DNA of 64,000 nucleotides, taken from the NCBI RefSeq assembly GCF_027580225.2, contig NC_073351.2, forward strand, positions 6,180,501 to 6,244,500, given 5' to 3'. A program made the translations under genes and the position numbers. Positions 31,822 to 43,475 of the stretch are shown one piece after another. Positions within the stretch are counted from its first letter, which is position 1. Each line of letters begins with the position of its first letter. Below the pieces are notes generated by a model. It worked only from the letters and a program-made list of their open reading frames with translations, was not told the DNA's origin and made no database searches. Source of the DNA: Misgurnus anguillicaudatus. Lineage: Eukaryota; Chordata; Actinopteri; Cypriniformes; Cobitidae.

Positions 31822-33127
31822 TAGGGCTGTCAAAATTAACGCGTTAATAACGCGTTAACGCAAATTCATATTAACGCCACTAATTTTATTAACGGAGATT
31901 AACGCAACGGGCAATTTCTGTTTGACCCTTGGTCCAGCCCATAGTTGAATGAACAGAGACGCAGACAAATGTGACTCTCTCTATGAGTAAAAGGTTTTCA
32001 TAGAAATAAGAACATTAAGCAAATCGTCTACCAAATCCAATGCTCTAAATGCTCGTTGGACATCTGATATGATCTTTATTTATACGTCTGAGAGGTGTAA
32101 CGTTACCGTCCTCCTAATGCTTAATCTAATACAAAAATGCGTCTCAATTCATTTTGGTTTCGCTTTTATGCATGACTTATAAAATAGACTGCAGGACTTG
32201 CTTGATGTTAAAAGAGTCATTAAGAGAGATAAAGTTCGGTACCTGATTAATGTTAAAGAGTTATTAAGAGCGACAAGACTCAAAAGCGATCCCCTCACGC
32301 TGACTGACTGATATCTGAAGCGCGTGCACACAGACGCGCGAGTGCGCGACCCGGATATATAGACATCTACACAAAATTAAAGTTTTACAAATATCTGCTT
32401 TGATAAGAATTCACGCAGGTAGGTTCTATAATCTGTTATGTTTTAAGTAAATGTTTGGTTAACTGTTGGGTAAAACTATCTGATGTGTAACATTATATTA
32501 GATCACTTAGATTTTAAGCAGTCTGTCTCAATGTCAATCAAACAAAAGGAAAAAAAGTTGAACATACATTGATGATGTTTTTGCTTTGTGTGTGCTAAAT
32601 CTATTAGTTTTACCAGTGATTTTAAGGTATTGATGTGGTAATTTAATGTATGGATGTGGTAATTTTTGTGGTAATTTGACTCTTTCAACTTCAAACACGT
32701 GTAGTTCTGTCATATTTTGTTATATTTCAACAAATCATGCATTGTTCTATGTTTTAATAGAGAATGTCAAAATATGAACAACTATTTTTTGAAAATTTGC
32801 TAATTCCGACTCAACTTGCCTGCACAGGTCACAAATGATGCAGCAGCAAACAAAAATGGAGAAAGAAAAATCTTCTGAAAGGAAAATTCATATACAAAAC
32901 AATGGCTGGTGATTCTGTTAAAATGTAAACAGGCTGTTGTTAACATACATTTGCATAAAGCATCTATATATGTATATATGATTAGAATATTAAAAACCTG
33001 AAAAGTGTTAAATTAGGGTAAATTTAGAATGGATAAAAATGTGCGATTAATTTGCGATTAATCGCAGTTAACTCATGAAATCATGCGATTAATCTAGATT
33101 AATTTTTTTAATCTATTGACAGCCCTA
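31822..33127. mobile_element. Intact non-autonomous hAT (reference copy)
   Basis: Inverted ends TAGGGCTGTCAA and TTGACAGCCCTA. CTAAAAAG is duplicated at 31814-31821 and 33128-33135. Length is 1306 bp; with one target copy it adds 1314 bp, a multiple of three. It is the full version of the split copy at 2055-7754. Subterminal ACGCG/GCGATTAATCG-rich tracts are visible on both sides. No transposase. Confidence 0.93.
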
Positions 33128-34104
33128 CTAAAAAGATTATTGATCTAGCTCAACAAGACACAGAGTTGGGACTGAGGCTTGCAGGAGTCAATGACTTGAT
33201 TGCCGCAGAAGGCAAGTATCATCTTATCTGCTACAGGGAGTTCCTCAGGAAGTATCAAAGCACTTCATCAAGAGCAGGTGATCCCTATTCAATTTGCTTA
33301 CACAATGTGGCAGATAAGCTTAGAGCAGGACTTGCCAGAGGTGAAATATACTCGTTGAAAACAGTTTGGGAAAGATACTGTAAATTTCTGGGAGACTTTG
33401 ATTTGGAACCAGAAATATACTAAATATACCAAGCTACACGCTCAAAGGATTTAGTGCAGTTACTTCATGCTGCTGGGCACAGCATAAGCTATGAGTCAGT
33501 GTTGAGAGCAGATACTACGATGGCAAATGAGGCTATGAAGCGATACTTTGAGAATGGTGAAGTATACATTCCACTGAACTTTGTCAATGCTAGTCTCCCT
33601 GGATACATAATGTATGCAAATGACAACATAGACATAAATGAGGAGACCCTTGATGGGAACGGAAGCTTTCATGCTTCCCGGACTGCTGCTTTCAGACGAA
33701 GTACTCCTGAAGAAGAAATCCCCAAAATAATGCTGAAATCTGGGAGATCAAAGTCAGTCTCAGTTCCACCAGGGATGTTTGAACTCAAGGATGCTAACAT
33801 GGAATCGCAGAAGCCCCCTCCAAAATTTTATGGTTCAGTCACACCCGAGATGTATTATTCAGACACACAACTAACTAAACAATCAAAGAACCACGATCTT
33901 GCATGGATTATATGCAAACTACAGAACACAGATGATCTGGTTGTTCCATCTTGGAGTGGCTTTAACCACCTTGTTTCAAAATCAGATCACCAAAAAACAG
34001 TTATTGGAATGATGCCTATCATAAATTCTCCAGCTCATGACTATGACACAATCTGGACAGTGTTACAGAACTGCCACAAAATGACTGTTCATAACCGCAC
34101 TCGA

Positions 34105-34990
34105 CTGGGTGATGAGGGAGACCACTAAAGAAGGAAGGACAGGGATACAGTGGACTTTGAGGGACATGTTAGATGACCTAGATTTTGCAGACGATCTCGC
34201 CCTCCTGAGCCATAGCATCAGCCAGATGAAAGAGAAAATGCAGAAATTAGAGCGCATCTCGAGCCAAGTGGGGCTGGTAATAAATGCAACAAAAACAAAA
34301 GAGATGAGGGTCAAAACAACTGGGAAGGCCAAACCTGTGTGCTGCAGAGGAATAGAGCTGGAGACAGTGAAGGAATTTACGTACCTGGGGAGTGTCATAA
34401 GCAATGATGGAGGGGCAACCAAGGACGTTGAGGCTCGAATAGGAAAAGCAAAGGCTGCCTTTGCCCAGCTAAAACCAGTCTGGAGGGTCAGGAGCATCCC
34501 ACCTTAAAACCAAGCTGCGTATCCTTGAATTCAATGTGAAATCCATCCTGCTATACGGATGTGAAACATGGGGCCTAACACAACTTAACATCAAGAAACT
34601 CCAAACTTTCATCAACTTAAGACTACGCTTCATCCTTGGAATCTGGTGGCCCATGAAGATCAGCAACCAAGACCTCCTGAAGAAAGTAGGCCAGGAACCA
34701 GTGGAAATCACCATCAGAAGAAGAAAGTGTTGATGGATAGGCCACACTTTAAGAAAGCCTCCTGCATCCATCATGAGAGCAGCTCTAGAGTGGAACCCTC
34801 AAGGGAAAAGAAGGAGGGGAAGACCGCAGCTGTCTTGGAGGAGAGGTGTCATCAAAGACCTGACTTGAGCCAACACCTCATGGCAGGAGGTGAAGCAGAC
34901 CACACATGACCGGAAACGGTGGAGACACTTCACAGAGGCCCTATGCTCCCGAAGGGGCGAAGAGGATTAAGTCAAGTAAGTCAAGTCTAC
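34105..34990 (+). mobile_element. 5'-truncated LINE fragment inside the FEN1-like gene
   Basis: Encodes the C-terminal half of a non-LTR reverse transcriptase. It has LDDLDFADDLALLSHS (the catalytic FADD box), INATKTKEMRV, FTYLGSVISNDGG, LLYGCETWGL, IGHTLRKPP and GKRRRGRPQLSWRR. Several frame changes and stops are present. It ends in a short AAGTCAAGTAAGTCAAGT repeat before host coding sequence resumes near 34991 (YCKAKMLQW). The clade is not resolved and the boundaries are approximate. Confidence 0.75.
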
Positions 34991-35134
34991 TGCAAAGCAA
35001 AGATGCTTCAATGGCACCACCACAAAGAGTGTGAGGATATTATTATTCTCTTGGGTGGCTTTCATGTGCAGATGAACTTTTCAAAGGTCATTGGACAGCA
35101 TCTTGCTGATTCTGGACTCAGGGACATTCTTGAG

Positions 35135-35166
35135 GAAAGTGGTGTGTTCGGAAAGTGGTGTGTTCG
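35135..35166 (+). repeat. 16-bp tandem duplication disrupting the frame
   Basis: GAAAGTGGTGTGTTCG occurs twice in a row (35135-35150, 35151-35166). Sixteen is not a multiple of three, so the FEN1-like gene's frame breaks here (ESGVFG is read twice in different frames). Confidence 0.9.
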
Positions 35167-36355
35167 GAAAGAACACAGCTGAAAACATCATGAAGGGAAA
35201 GGGATGGGACCGTGTAGCCCGTGCACACAAACTTGCCTTTGAAGCACTTTGGAGAATACTGTGGCCAACCTTTCTGCAATGGGTGGATGACAATGATAAC
35301 ACAATAGACAACAGTTGCTTTGAGTTGGCAGATGCACTCTCCGGACACATATTATGTGGAGATATTGAGGCAGCTGCAGCATGCTATGAAGATCTCGTTC
35401 TGAAAGTTGGAGAGGTTCAAAATCTCCTTGCTGAGTTTGACAAGGCTAATGATGACAAACCAACATTTACCTTCTGGCGACAATACATGGACCTTGTGTC
35501 TATTCTTCTGGCATTCACACGGGCACTGAGATGTGGTGACTGGAAGCTTTACATGTCGACTTTCAAGAGCATGATGCCCTGGTTTGCTGCATATGATCAC
35601 ACCCACTACACAAGATGGGGTGCTATATTCATAGCAGACATGGAACATCTGGCAGAGAGGGCACCACGGGTCTACCAGGGCTTCCTAGATGGTGATTTTG
35701 TAGCCAAAGAGGCCAAACACAGCTTCAACGAGGTGCAATTTGATCTTTGCCTTGAGCACGTCAACAAAACCGGAAAGGTTGCTGGAGGATTGGTAGGCAT
35801 CACTCGAAATGAGACGGCTAGAAACCGTTCGTCCATCACCTACAATGAACGTGCATCTTTAGCACAGGACACTAGATCCCTGTTTGGACTGACACATGAT
35901 GGAGAAGATGATGAAGACACCCACAAAGACTGCCTTCCATCAAGACTCAGAAGGGATAATGATGATGTCAATCAACTTGTAGACCAATTCCAGAGATACC
36001 ATGTCTTTCAACTGGAGAATATGTATAAGTTGGTGTCGCATCATTGTATCCATGGACAGTGGTAGAGAGGTTAACATAGATAGGCTTCTCCAAGAAGAAC
36101 TGTGCGCAGTCCCCCTTTCACTTGCCACAACAGAGTCAGTGCTCAGACCTACTAGTAAAGCTGACTTAGCCACCATACTACAAGAAGGTGGAAAAGAGAA
36201 AGAGCCAAGTCCATCTCTTGTGAGAACATGCACTATCATTGATGGGATGGCTTTAGTAAGAGCAATAGGAAAACCACAAAATGCATCAACCTTTGGGGAT
36301 TATGCTGAAATTTTCATACATAAAGTGACTGGCAATCCATGGGAACATTACTAGA

Positions 36356-37450
36356 GTGGATCTAGTCTTTGATCAGTACCTACAGAACATAAAGGGTGGA
36401 ACAAGAGCAATACGCAGCACCACGCAGCGAAAAATTCGCACCATTGTACGTAATGATGTAAAGATGCCAGCTAACTGGAATAGTTTCATTGAAATGGACG
36501 AAAACAAGGCCAACCTGACACAATTAATTTCAATTGAACTTGAAAGGCATGTCATTCAGTATGGACTTGACATTGTAATAAGTGGGGGATTTGATGATGC
36601 TGAAAAAGTGGCAACGGCAGCTGGGATTGATGTTTCCCACCTACGGGCTGCACATGAAGAAGCAGATACCCGCATATTGCTACATGCTGTTGATGCCACA
36701 ACCAAAGGGTATGAGAGGCTCATCATTCAGTGCAGAGACACAGATGTACTCTTGTTGCTTCTTGTGTTTGCACACCTGCTGAGCCCAGAAATTTGGATGA
36801 AAGCAGGAACTGCCAAGAAACCACGCTACATTAAAGTGCATGATATTAAAATGTCAAATGAGATTCTGGATGGTCTGTTGGCATTTCATGCCATCACTGG
36901 ATGTGACACTACCAGTCAGTTCACTGGAATAGGAAAAAGGACGGCGTGGAAAGTGTTCCAGCAGTGCCCTCATCTTCTCCACAACTTTGGTGAGGATGAA
37001 GTACCAAGTTCAGCAATTCTATCCTCCGCAGAACAGTTTGTCTGCAAACTGTATGATCCAAAAACGATCAGCACTTCAATCCATGATGTTCGCTGTGCCC
37101 TGTTTCGGAAAGTAAAAGCCAATGTGGATACTTTACCACCAACTCAGGATGCCTTGTATCTGCACCTCATGAGGGCCCACTATCAAACGAAGGTTTGGAA
37201 ACAGTCACTAGTGACCCATCCACAGTTGCCCTCACCAACCAGTTGTGGCTGGCACATGAAGGATGGAATGCTTGTCCCCCAGCTTTTAACCAAAGAACCT
37301 TTACAGGCCAGGTGCCTGGAGCTGACGATATGTGGATGCAAGAAAAGTGGAAGTCAGTGCAGTACCAGGCAGTGTAGATGTCGAAAAAGTGGAATATTTT
37401 GCAGTGGGGCATGTGGGTGTGCCTGTGCAACTTGGTGCAAAAATACTCAG
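36356..37450 (+). pseudogene. FEN1-like nuclease-type and CXC domain segment (longest surviving frame)
   Basis: About 365 open residues. EEADTRILLHA lies at residues ~101-111, CRDTDVLLLLL at ~126-136 and GCDTTSQFTGIGKRTAWKVF at ~182-201. Acidic pairs followed by a GIGKxTA helix-hairpin match the order in FEN1/XPG nucleases. The Cys-rich block at ~325-368 has the CxCxxSxxxCxxxxCxC layout of CXC domains. The frame runs past the donor at 37451 to a stop at 37505-37507, which is probably intronic. Confidence 0.6.
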
Positions 37451-37923
37451 GTACTCACATCATTATCATTGAGTTTTGCCACACTACATGGAGCTATATT
37501 TTTTTAGATTATTTGGCATGATATTGTTTTTCCTGTTTTGTAGATTAGATTTATATTATGCCCTTGAATGCATGCATGTTTTGTATTGAGAAGGTATTCA
37601 TTATCAGAACAGCAAATTCTTCATTTGTGTCCCTGACCAGGACTCAGACTGAGCACATGGGCATGGTCTCTGGGTGCCTTCTGTTGGCTGCCTACCTGAG
37701 TGCCACTGCTTTGATGGAGAAAAACATACCTTTGCCATACAACTATTACATAGTTATTACTACTAACTAGTTACTAACCCCTAACCCCAAAGAAGTCAGA
37801 GAGCAGTTATGTTAGGATGGAATGGAATTAATAACTATAGTGATATGTTAATTAAATATAATTTGTGTTACAACCTGGTACATTAATGAAGTCAAACAGC
37901 ACCATAGACCACCATCTACAGTT
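37451..37923. other. Probable intron or 3' flank of the FEN1-like gene
   Basis: Starts with donor GTACTC after CAG at 37450. No further exon was recognised. Short open frames are not convincing. Confidence 0.4.
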
Positions 37924-38480
37924 AAATAATAAAAATAAAAATAATACCTTACATTTATATAGCGCTTTTCTCAGTACTCAAAGCGCTTTACATATGAACG
38001 GGGGAATCTCCTCAACCACCACCAATGTGCAGCATCCACCTGGATGATGCGACGGCAGCCATATCACCACACACCAGCTTATTAATGGAGAGGAGACCGA
38101 GTGATATAGCCAATTAGTATGAGGGATGATTAGTAGGCCAATGGGCAAGTTTGGCCAGGATGCCGGGCACACCCCTACTCTTTTCGAAGGACATCCTGGG
38201 ATTTTTAATGACCACAGAGAGTCAGGACCTCGGTTTAACGTCTCATCCGAAGGACGGTGCTTTTTTTGACAGTATAGTGTCCCCATCACTATACTGGGGT
38301 GTTAGGACCCACACAGACCACAGGGTGAGCACCCCCTGCTGGTCTCACTAACACCACTACCAGCAGGAACCTGGTTTTCCCAGGTGGTCTCCCATCCAAG
38401 TACTGACCAGGCTCAGCCCTGCTTAGCTTCAGTGGGCAAGCTGTCTTGGGCTACAGGGTGATATGGCTGCTGGTAGCTGG
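37924..38480 (-). mobile_element. 5S-rRNA-derived SINE (SINE3-like), full length
   Basis: On the minus strand the head (38480 to ~38365) reads like 5S rRNA: CAGCCATATCACCCTG, GAAGCTAAGCAGGGCTGAGC and TACTTGGATGGGAGACC, which is the internal Pol III promoter region. A long central body and a 3' tail follow, with AAAGCGCTTTGAGTACTGAG and GCGCTATATAAATG, ending in an AT-rich repeat at 37924-37950. TACAGTT is duplicated at 37917-37923 and 38481-38487. Confidence 0.88.
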
Positions 38481-38487
38481 TACAGTT

Positions 38488-39029
38488 CTACATTTCCGCT
38501 TTGATATTAAAGTATTATAACTTGTGCAGCATTGCACTGTCTCTCCCTACAAGCTTTAAACTTGGCTTGACTCATTCCCATAGATAGGGGTACTGATAGA
38601 TAGAGGTTTTGGGATACTATGTTATGTTTCCAAGCTGATATTCACTTTGAAAACTGGTTCTGTTTAGGCGGAGATAGTTTTTTTCATGTTCTAGTTCTGT
38701 TGTCTCTTACATTGTACAATAAATGTTCATTCTGACACTACAGCAGACATCCTATGAGTGTTGGCTTTCATTTGATACCATTTTTGTGTATATGGTCCTT
38801 GTGGTTGTGGAGATATTCAACATTTATTGTTGGCATGTCGAGTTGAGCAGGAAACTAAAAAATTGGCCTGAAATTGCTTGTAAAAGTAAAAAAAAAAAGA
38901 ATTCAGCTTGACAACCACCCTAATATCTTACCTATGGGTGTCTTCTAAATAAATAAATAGGGTGACAGCTTGTACCAAAACATGTCCGCAAAAGTCTTAA
39001 AGGAAGCCCTTTTCAGAATTGGCCCCCTG
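38488..39029. other. No coding gene seen; possible polyadenylation signal
   Basis: AT-rich sequence with AATAAA near 38718 in the context TGTACAATAAATG. It could be the 3' region of an old transcript. No exon recognised. Confidence 0.35.
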
Positions 39030-39205
39030 ACTACTTCCCCATTTCCCATATCTATTTTAATTAAATTAAATAAAATTCTATTTTTTTATACTTACGTGCA
39101 CTTGTGTTGTCTGGTCATTGGGTTGGCATTGGGGACCTCCTCGAGGTGGAAACTAAGAAGGGGCGTGGCTTGTGTTACACTAGTGGCCGGCCCCGACTTG
39201 TGACA
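39030..39205 (-). mobile_element. Fragment of the tandem-array element (copy 3)
   Basis: The reverse complement matches 2795-2975 of copy 1: AGCCACGCCCC, TTCCACCTCGAGGAGGTCCC, CAACCCAATGACCAGACAAC, then GTAAGTATAAA and GGAAATGGGG. Only this left-end portion is present. Confidence 0.7.
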
Positions 39206-39284
39206 GGAACATTCTTACGATTTTCTTATTTATCTTAAAACTGTCTTATTTTTTTGTCTTAATGTTTTCGTGAATCCGGCCCCA

Positions 39285-39770
39285 GGTAGTTTTTTGCTCG
39301 TTACCCTGATTTCGCGTGGCATGTAAACACCTTAACCGGCTTTCTTATGGTTTTGTTGATGTGCGCATGTCTACGCAAGTAAGTGCAAAGTAACATAAAA
39401 GTCTCCGCACGACTGAAGCATTTTGCAGAGAAACTGCGAAAATAGTAGCTCATGTTACATTTACAGGTTCTGCAGACACAAGAAGTGCAACATGATCTCA
39501 CAAAGTTACGTGGTATAGTCATGGAATATTTTGCTCATTTATCTATGTCATTGCCACGGATCTCCCCAAACCCACGCGAAAATGGTAAGAAAATAGGAAA
39601 TACAATTGAGTAACCAATATGTGAAACTGACACGGAAAAGAAAAATGAGATCCGTGACAATGACACGGATAAATGAGCAAAATATTTTGGGACTATAACA
39701 AGGATTGAAATCAGGTTGAAAAGTGATACAACAGTATAGCTTATAATAGTCATTAAGCCGATGACATATC
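39285..39770. mobile_element. Fragment of the GCGTTTACATGCACA family, with nested foldback MITE
   Basis: AGGTAGTTTTTTGCTC and GCAGAGAAACTG...AGCTCATGTTACAT are shared with the copy at 60445-62893. A 184-bp palindromic MITE interrupts it at 39514-39697: TATAGTCATGGAATATTTTG is mirrored by AAAATATTTTGGGACTATA. Confidence 0.6.
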
Positions 39771-40077
39771 CCAGACAGCAATTTAGCTCTTACCGACGTT
39801 GGGGCGCATGTACTTGCCCGACATAAAGTGCCTCGGTGAGATGTCTTATGGAGATCGGTAGCTAATAGGCAAGACATCGGGAAGATGGTGGCATTAGAAT
39901 GATCGCCGACCGTGAGCCAACGTAAACCCGCCCTAATTATTATGACCTATATGCGGCGCGATCCGCTTCGCTCTCCCATTGAACACAGCTGATTTTCGGC
40001 TGCATCGCTGTAAACGGCTTATAAAGCAGCTGTTCCAGCGTCAGGATCCCACCGTTTTATAATTGATTTGTTTAGGC
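39771..40077. other. No gene seen
   Basis: Contains GC-rich stretches near 39800 and 39950 without an interpretable frame or repeat end. Confidence 0.4.
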
Positions 40078-40336
40078 CAGGGGTCTCCATGGTGCCAGCA
40101 CATTCTATTAGTCTCAATTGTAATATTTATTTATTACATACATATGTTTTATATTAACTTGGCTTGGTTTATGTATGTTAACATATTAAACAATAATAAA
40201 ACATATCAAAAAGTAAAATAAATTAAAATCAGTAAGTAAAACAAAAAAGTTTTGAGTAGAATAAATAAAAAAGTAGCCCTCCAGATTGTTTTATACATAT
40301 TGTTGTAGCCCTTGCTCACAATGTTGGAGACCCCTG
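40078..40336. mobile_element. Short hAT-like MITE (CAGGGGTCTCC...GGAGACCCCTG)
   Basis: Inverted ends CAGGGGTCTCCATGG and, inverted, CAGGGGTCTCCAACA. Length 259 bp, AT-rich interior. The flanking 8-mers GTTTAGGC and CAGGCTAA do not match, so the target duplication has decayed or the ends are slightly misplaced. Confidence 0.6.
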
Positions 40337-40746
40337 CAGGCTAACTTCATATTGTGTATCAACAACAATCAACCCTCAATAACAGTTTATGTTGTGTTAA
40401 TCATAAAATTTCTTCCCTAACAATTTGACAAAAGCTAGTGGAGAAGTAGGCAACTAGCCCACTTGCATGCAACACTCCGTCCGTGGCTGCGCAGTCTGCA
40501 GCCGCTTCCTTTTGAGTTCCCAGGTTTTATGACAAAAAAAGTTTAAATTGAAAGTAAGTGATTGTTATGTGTAGGGTGTATTTCATAAACAATATGACAA
40601 CCTGGTAAATGTCAGTCTAACAGAAAAAAATGGATCAGTGAGTTTTCCAGGAGAAATAACAAAACAGAAGGGCATCTGGAAATTTTTTTTACTTTGTTTT
40701 TGCAAAGGCAGTTTCATTTATTTTAACACTCCACAAATTACACTTT
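40337..40746. other. No gene seen
   Basis: AT-rich sequence without recognisable repeat ends or exons. Confidence 0.4.
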
Positions 40747-40984
40747 GGGGTGGTTTCCCGGACAGGGATTATCTTAAAGCGGGACTAGGCCTTAGTTTAA
40801 TTCTGAAATATAACTAGTTTTAATAACATGTCTTAATAAAAACATTACTTGTGTGCATTTTGAAGCATCATAAAAGACACTGATGTATTTTATGATATGT
40901 CAGTGCAAGTTGTTTTCAGTTTGGACAGCTCTTACATTTATTTTAGTCTAGAACTAGTCTAATCCCTGTCCTTGAAACCATCCC
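40747..40984 (+). mobile_element. MITE (GGGGTGGTTTCCCGGACAGGGATTA family), complete
   Basis: The left end GGTGGTTTCCCGGACAGGGA is mirrored on the right by TCCCTGTCCTTGAAACCATCCC. Length ~238 bp. A truncated copy is at 7755-7849. Confidence 0.7.
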
Positions 40985-41360
40985 ATAGCAAACTGCAACA
41001 AAAATTAGAAATTCCCTCCAGAATAAGTCATACTCCAGAATCAGTCCAATCAATTATTTCACTTAAGATGCTTGCTTGTCCCGCCTTTGCCGCCCCCATT
41101 CCTGTCTCTGCTCAGACAGCCGCAGCCAGTTTCTCACAGTCATCTTTATATCAGCCTCAGTGGAACTTTGTAGGCACGATTTCTTAACACAGCACCTAAA
41201 AAAATGTAATAATGTAATAAGCAACAGAAAAAAATTAGACAGCACAAAAGTCTATATCTTCGTGGATGGTTTCTAAAAAGACAATTCAGAAAAGTCAGAG
41301 CATTTTGCAAAAAATAAAATCATGTTGTTTCAACACATTGTAGGACTTACTCAGGAGTAC

Positions 41361-41438
41361 CTGATGAATAGGCTGTGATTTAAGGAGAGCACATCCCTTC
41401 ATCACTGGGTGTGTCTTGCTGCCAATCATCTTGTGGCA
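41361..41438 (-). pseudogene. Exon-like segment, last of a duplicated series
   Basis: Acceptor TCTGTATTTCCTAG and donor GTACTC. It encodes PQDDWQQDTPSDEGMCSP then a stop. Its acceptor region is nearly identical to that of 43562-43476. Confidence 0.4.
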
Positions 41439-41814
41439 CTAGGAAATACAGAAAAAGTCCCGTTACACAAAGAACAGCATCACCCAGGTCCAACTAACAG
41501 AGCTAAATAAGTGACCCCACAGCAGTGGATCTAAAACTTTTTCTGTCATTTTTGTCATTCCCCATTTTATGTAGGACTGTGCTGTGTGTGCGCTGTGTAT
41601 TGTGTGTGTGTGCCTGTCTCAGTGTGTTCTTGATCTGCATGCTAAACAGCTTATGTTCAGGAGAGCCCAGCCCTTCATATTCATCTTCCTGCTGCCAATT
41701 AACGGTTGTCACTATGAAATGATAAAATTAGATTGTGAAACTGCTAAACAGTATGTAGGCTTTTTGCTCTCAAACTTTTCAAGTGCGCTTACAGCCACAA
41801 GTTTAAAGACCCAA

Positions 41815-43247
41815 TAGACCCTTTTACTGTTTGTACACAATGGTGACGTGGCAACGTATGCACGAGCAGTTTGGCAACGGAAGTATGGCAAGAATCAGCA
41901 GTGAAGTAACACAGACAGAGATAGTTATTTTAAAAAGTTGACTTATCAACTTTTTCAACACATCTACCAGATCCGTGTACTATAGTGGAGTGGATAGAAG
42001 ACGTTAGCAGATGGCCAAATATAAAGTGGCCAGATACATATGAAGAGTTTGGTTCCAAAACCCAATAAATCCATTTTGACAAATTTTGTTAAAAACGTGT
42101 TTTCTATACCAAGAAAGTGACAAGATGAAAACCACTATTTTCTGTTAAAAACTTTCACATAGCATCTTTAGGTTATAAAAACATAAAAAATTTTCAAATC
42201 CATAACTTGATTTTCAAAGATTTATTATAAAAACAGATTATTTTTTCCACAAAATGCAATAAATTCATGACAAGTTTTTGTTCAAAATGCTATAAATCTA
42301 TTGAATCAATAGCCTTTATAAATGTGCATTCATCTTTGCCATGTTATTCATTTAGTTGACTAGTGGTATACACCAATTAAAAATATAAACATTAATGGCA
42401 TTAATCAAAACACTTACTTTGTGATATTAAGAACACTGTCATTGATGCGGTTATACTTGACGTCGTCGCTTAACGTGTTTCACAGCGATCAGCTGTAAAA
42501 TGTTTTGGTCCTGCTCGATTTTCGTTGACTTTGAGTAAAATTATGGAAAGTTTTTCATAAGATCCGCTGGGGTCAATGTGTTTGCATGACAGAAACTTGA
42601 TGTTGTCGGCCCGGGCAAACAAGCACCCGTCTCCCGAGTGTCTCTTGCGTAAATTATTAGATGTTGATGGCTTACGTTTCTTTCCCGTCACAGAAAACCA
42701 TCACAGGTTTATCAATGCTATTAAAGTATTATTTTGTTTTTGTTTGTTTGTTGATCACGAAGTACATAGTAGATGAGGAAAACTAGTATTCCGTGTACTC
42801 AACGCGCCGCCATTGTTTGTTTACATTGCAATGGTGCGCTGCAAACTGTGTAGCGGATTTATGGCATTCTGTAGAAAAGGAGGAGTGGCGTTTATTGCAT
42901 TTTGGGAAAAAAGGGAGAAAAGATGACAGAATAAAACGGCGTATATTGGATTTTGCTTAAAATTAAGAATTTACTTTTTAATATTGACCTGATATAATAC
43001 TGATTCTGGCAGCAACTCATTTTTTTCAAAAATGGCGTTTATTTGGGACCAAACTCTTTATATATACGTATATTAGTATATTATATTAGTACAACCAAAC
43101 GCAACAAGCAGACATTTTGATGCTGGGAAACCGTTTTAATAAACTTTCTGAGTTGCTAACACGTTAGAACAACTGGCGAACAACAACACTTCCGTTGCCG
43201 AAATGCGCGCACAAACTATTTGATCACGTGGGCTGTAAAAGGGTCTA
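41815..43247. mobile_element. TA-flanked MITE copy A, split by a 1-kb insertion
   Basis: Ends TAGACCCTTTTACTG and, inverted, TAGACCCTTTTACAG. The halves (41815-42041 and ~43060-43247) match the uninterrupted copy at 46271-46679. The inserted block (42042 to ~43059) has its own inverted ends, GAAGAGTTTGGTTCC and its complement, and no coding sequence. TA at both ends suggests a Tc1/mariner mobiliser. Confidence 0.75.
42042..43059. mobile_element. Element inserted in MITE copy A
   Basis: GAAGAGTTTGGTTCCAAAA on the left is mirrored by GGGACCAAACTCTT on the right. The empty site is visible in copy B (GATACATATATACG near 46487). About 1 kb, AT-rich, no transposase. Superfamily unresolved. Confidence 0.65.
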
Positions 43248-43475
43248 TGCATCACATATTTAACGGAAACTTACATTCAGTACGAAGAAGGTCCTCATTC
43301 ACTGATGTAATCACTTAAATGGAAAAAACACAAATGGCCCAGATCCAGCTTGATTTTAAAATCTGGCCCTAATTCATTTGCTATTGAATTATTCTGAAAT
43401 GTATTCTTTTACTACCTCAGTATGATGTTCTGAGTAAAAAGTGCAGATTCATACATTACATGTAAAATATCTTAC

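Larger units (their letters stand above)
31339..37450 (+). pseudogene. Broken gene: Cys/His modules, FEN1-like nuclease-type region, CXC domain
   Basis: A long, originally near-continuous coding region starting MDPEGAVSLVSKEK. It begins with two similar zinc-binding-type modules (WEKCFICQ...HKTCYAAF and WEKCIF-stop-Q...YHLICYREF). A long middle follows (PPGMFELKD, VTPEMYYSDTQ, TFWRQYMDLV, YDHTHYTRW). After that comes an acidic-residue region, EADTRILLHA and CRDTDVLLL, with GCDTTSQFTGIGKRTAWKVF, resembling the FEN1/XPG nuclease helix-hairpin. It ends in a tesmin/TSO1-like Cys-rich domain (CGCKKSGSQC...CRCRKSGIFC) before a donor at 37451. Lesions: TGA 31759-31761, hAT insertion, TAA 33421-33423, LINE insertion, a 16-bp duplication, and frame changes near 36050 and 36345. 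The family is widespread in fish and invertebrates and possibly transposon-derived. Function not known to me. Confidence 0.7.

Noticed and set aside
38365..38480. A 5S rRNA gene on the minus strand
   Set aside because: The 5S-like part is diverged, is followed directly by a SINE body and tail, and the whole is flanked by a 7-bp target duplication, so it is the head of a SINE.
40078..40336. Perfect 8-bp duplication around the short CAGGGGTCTCC MITE
   Set aside because: The flanking 8-mers do not match, so only the inverted ends are claimed.
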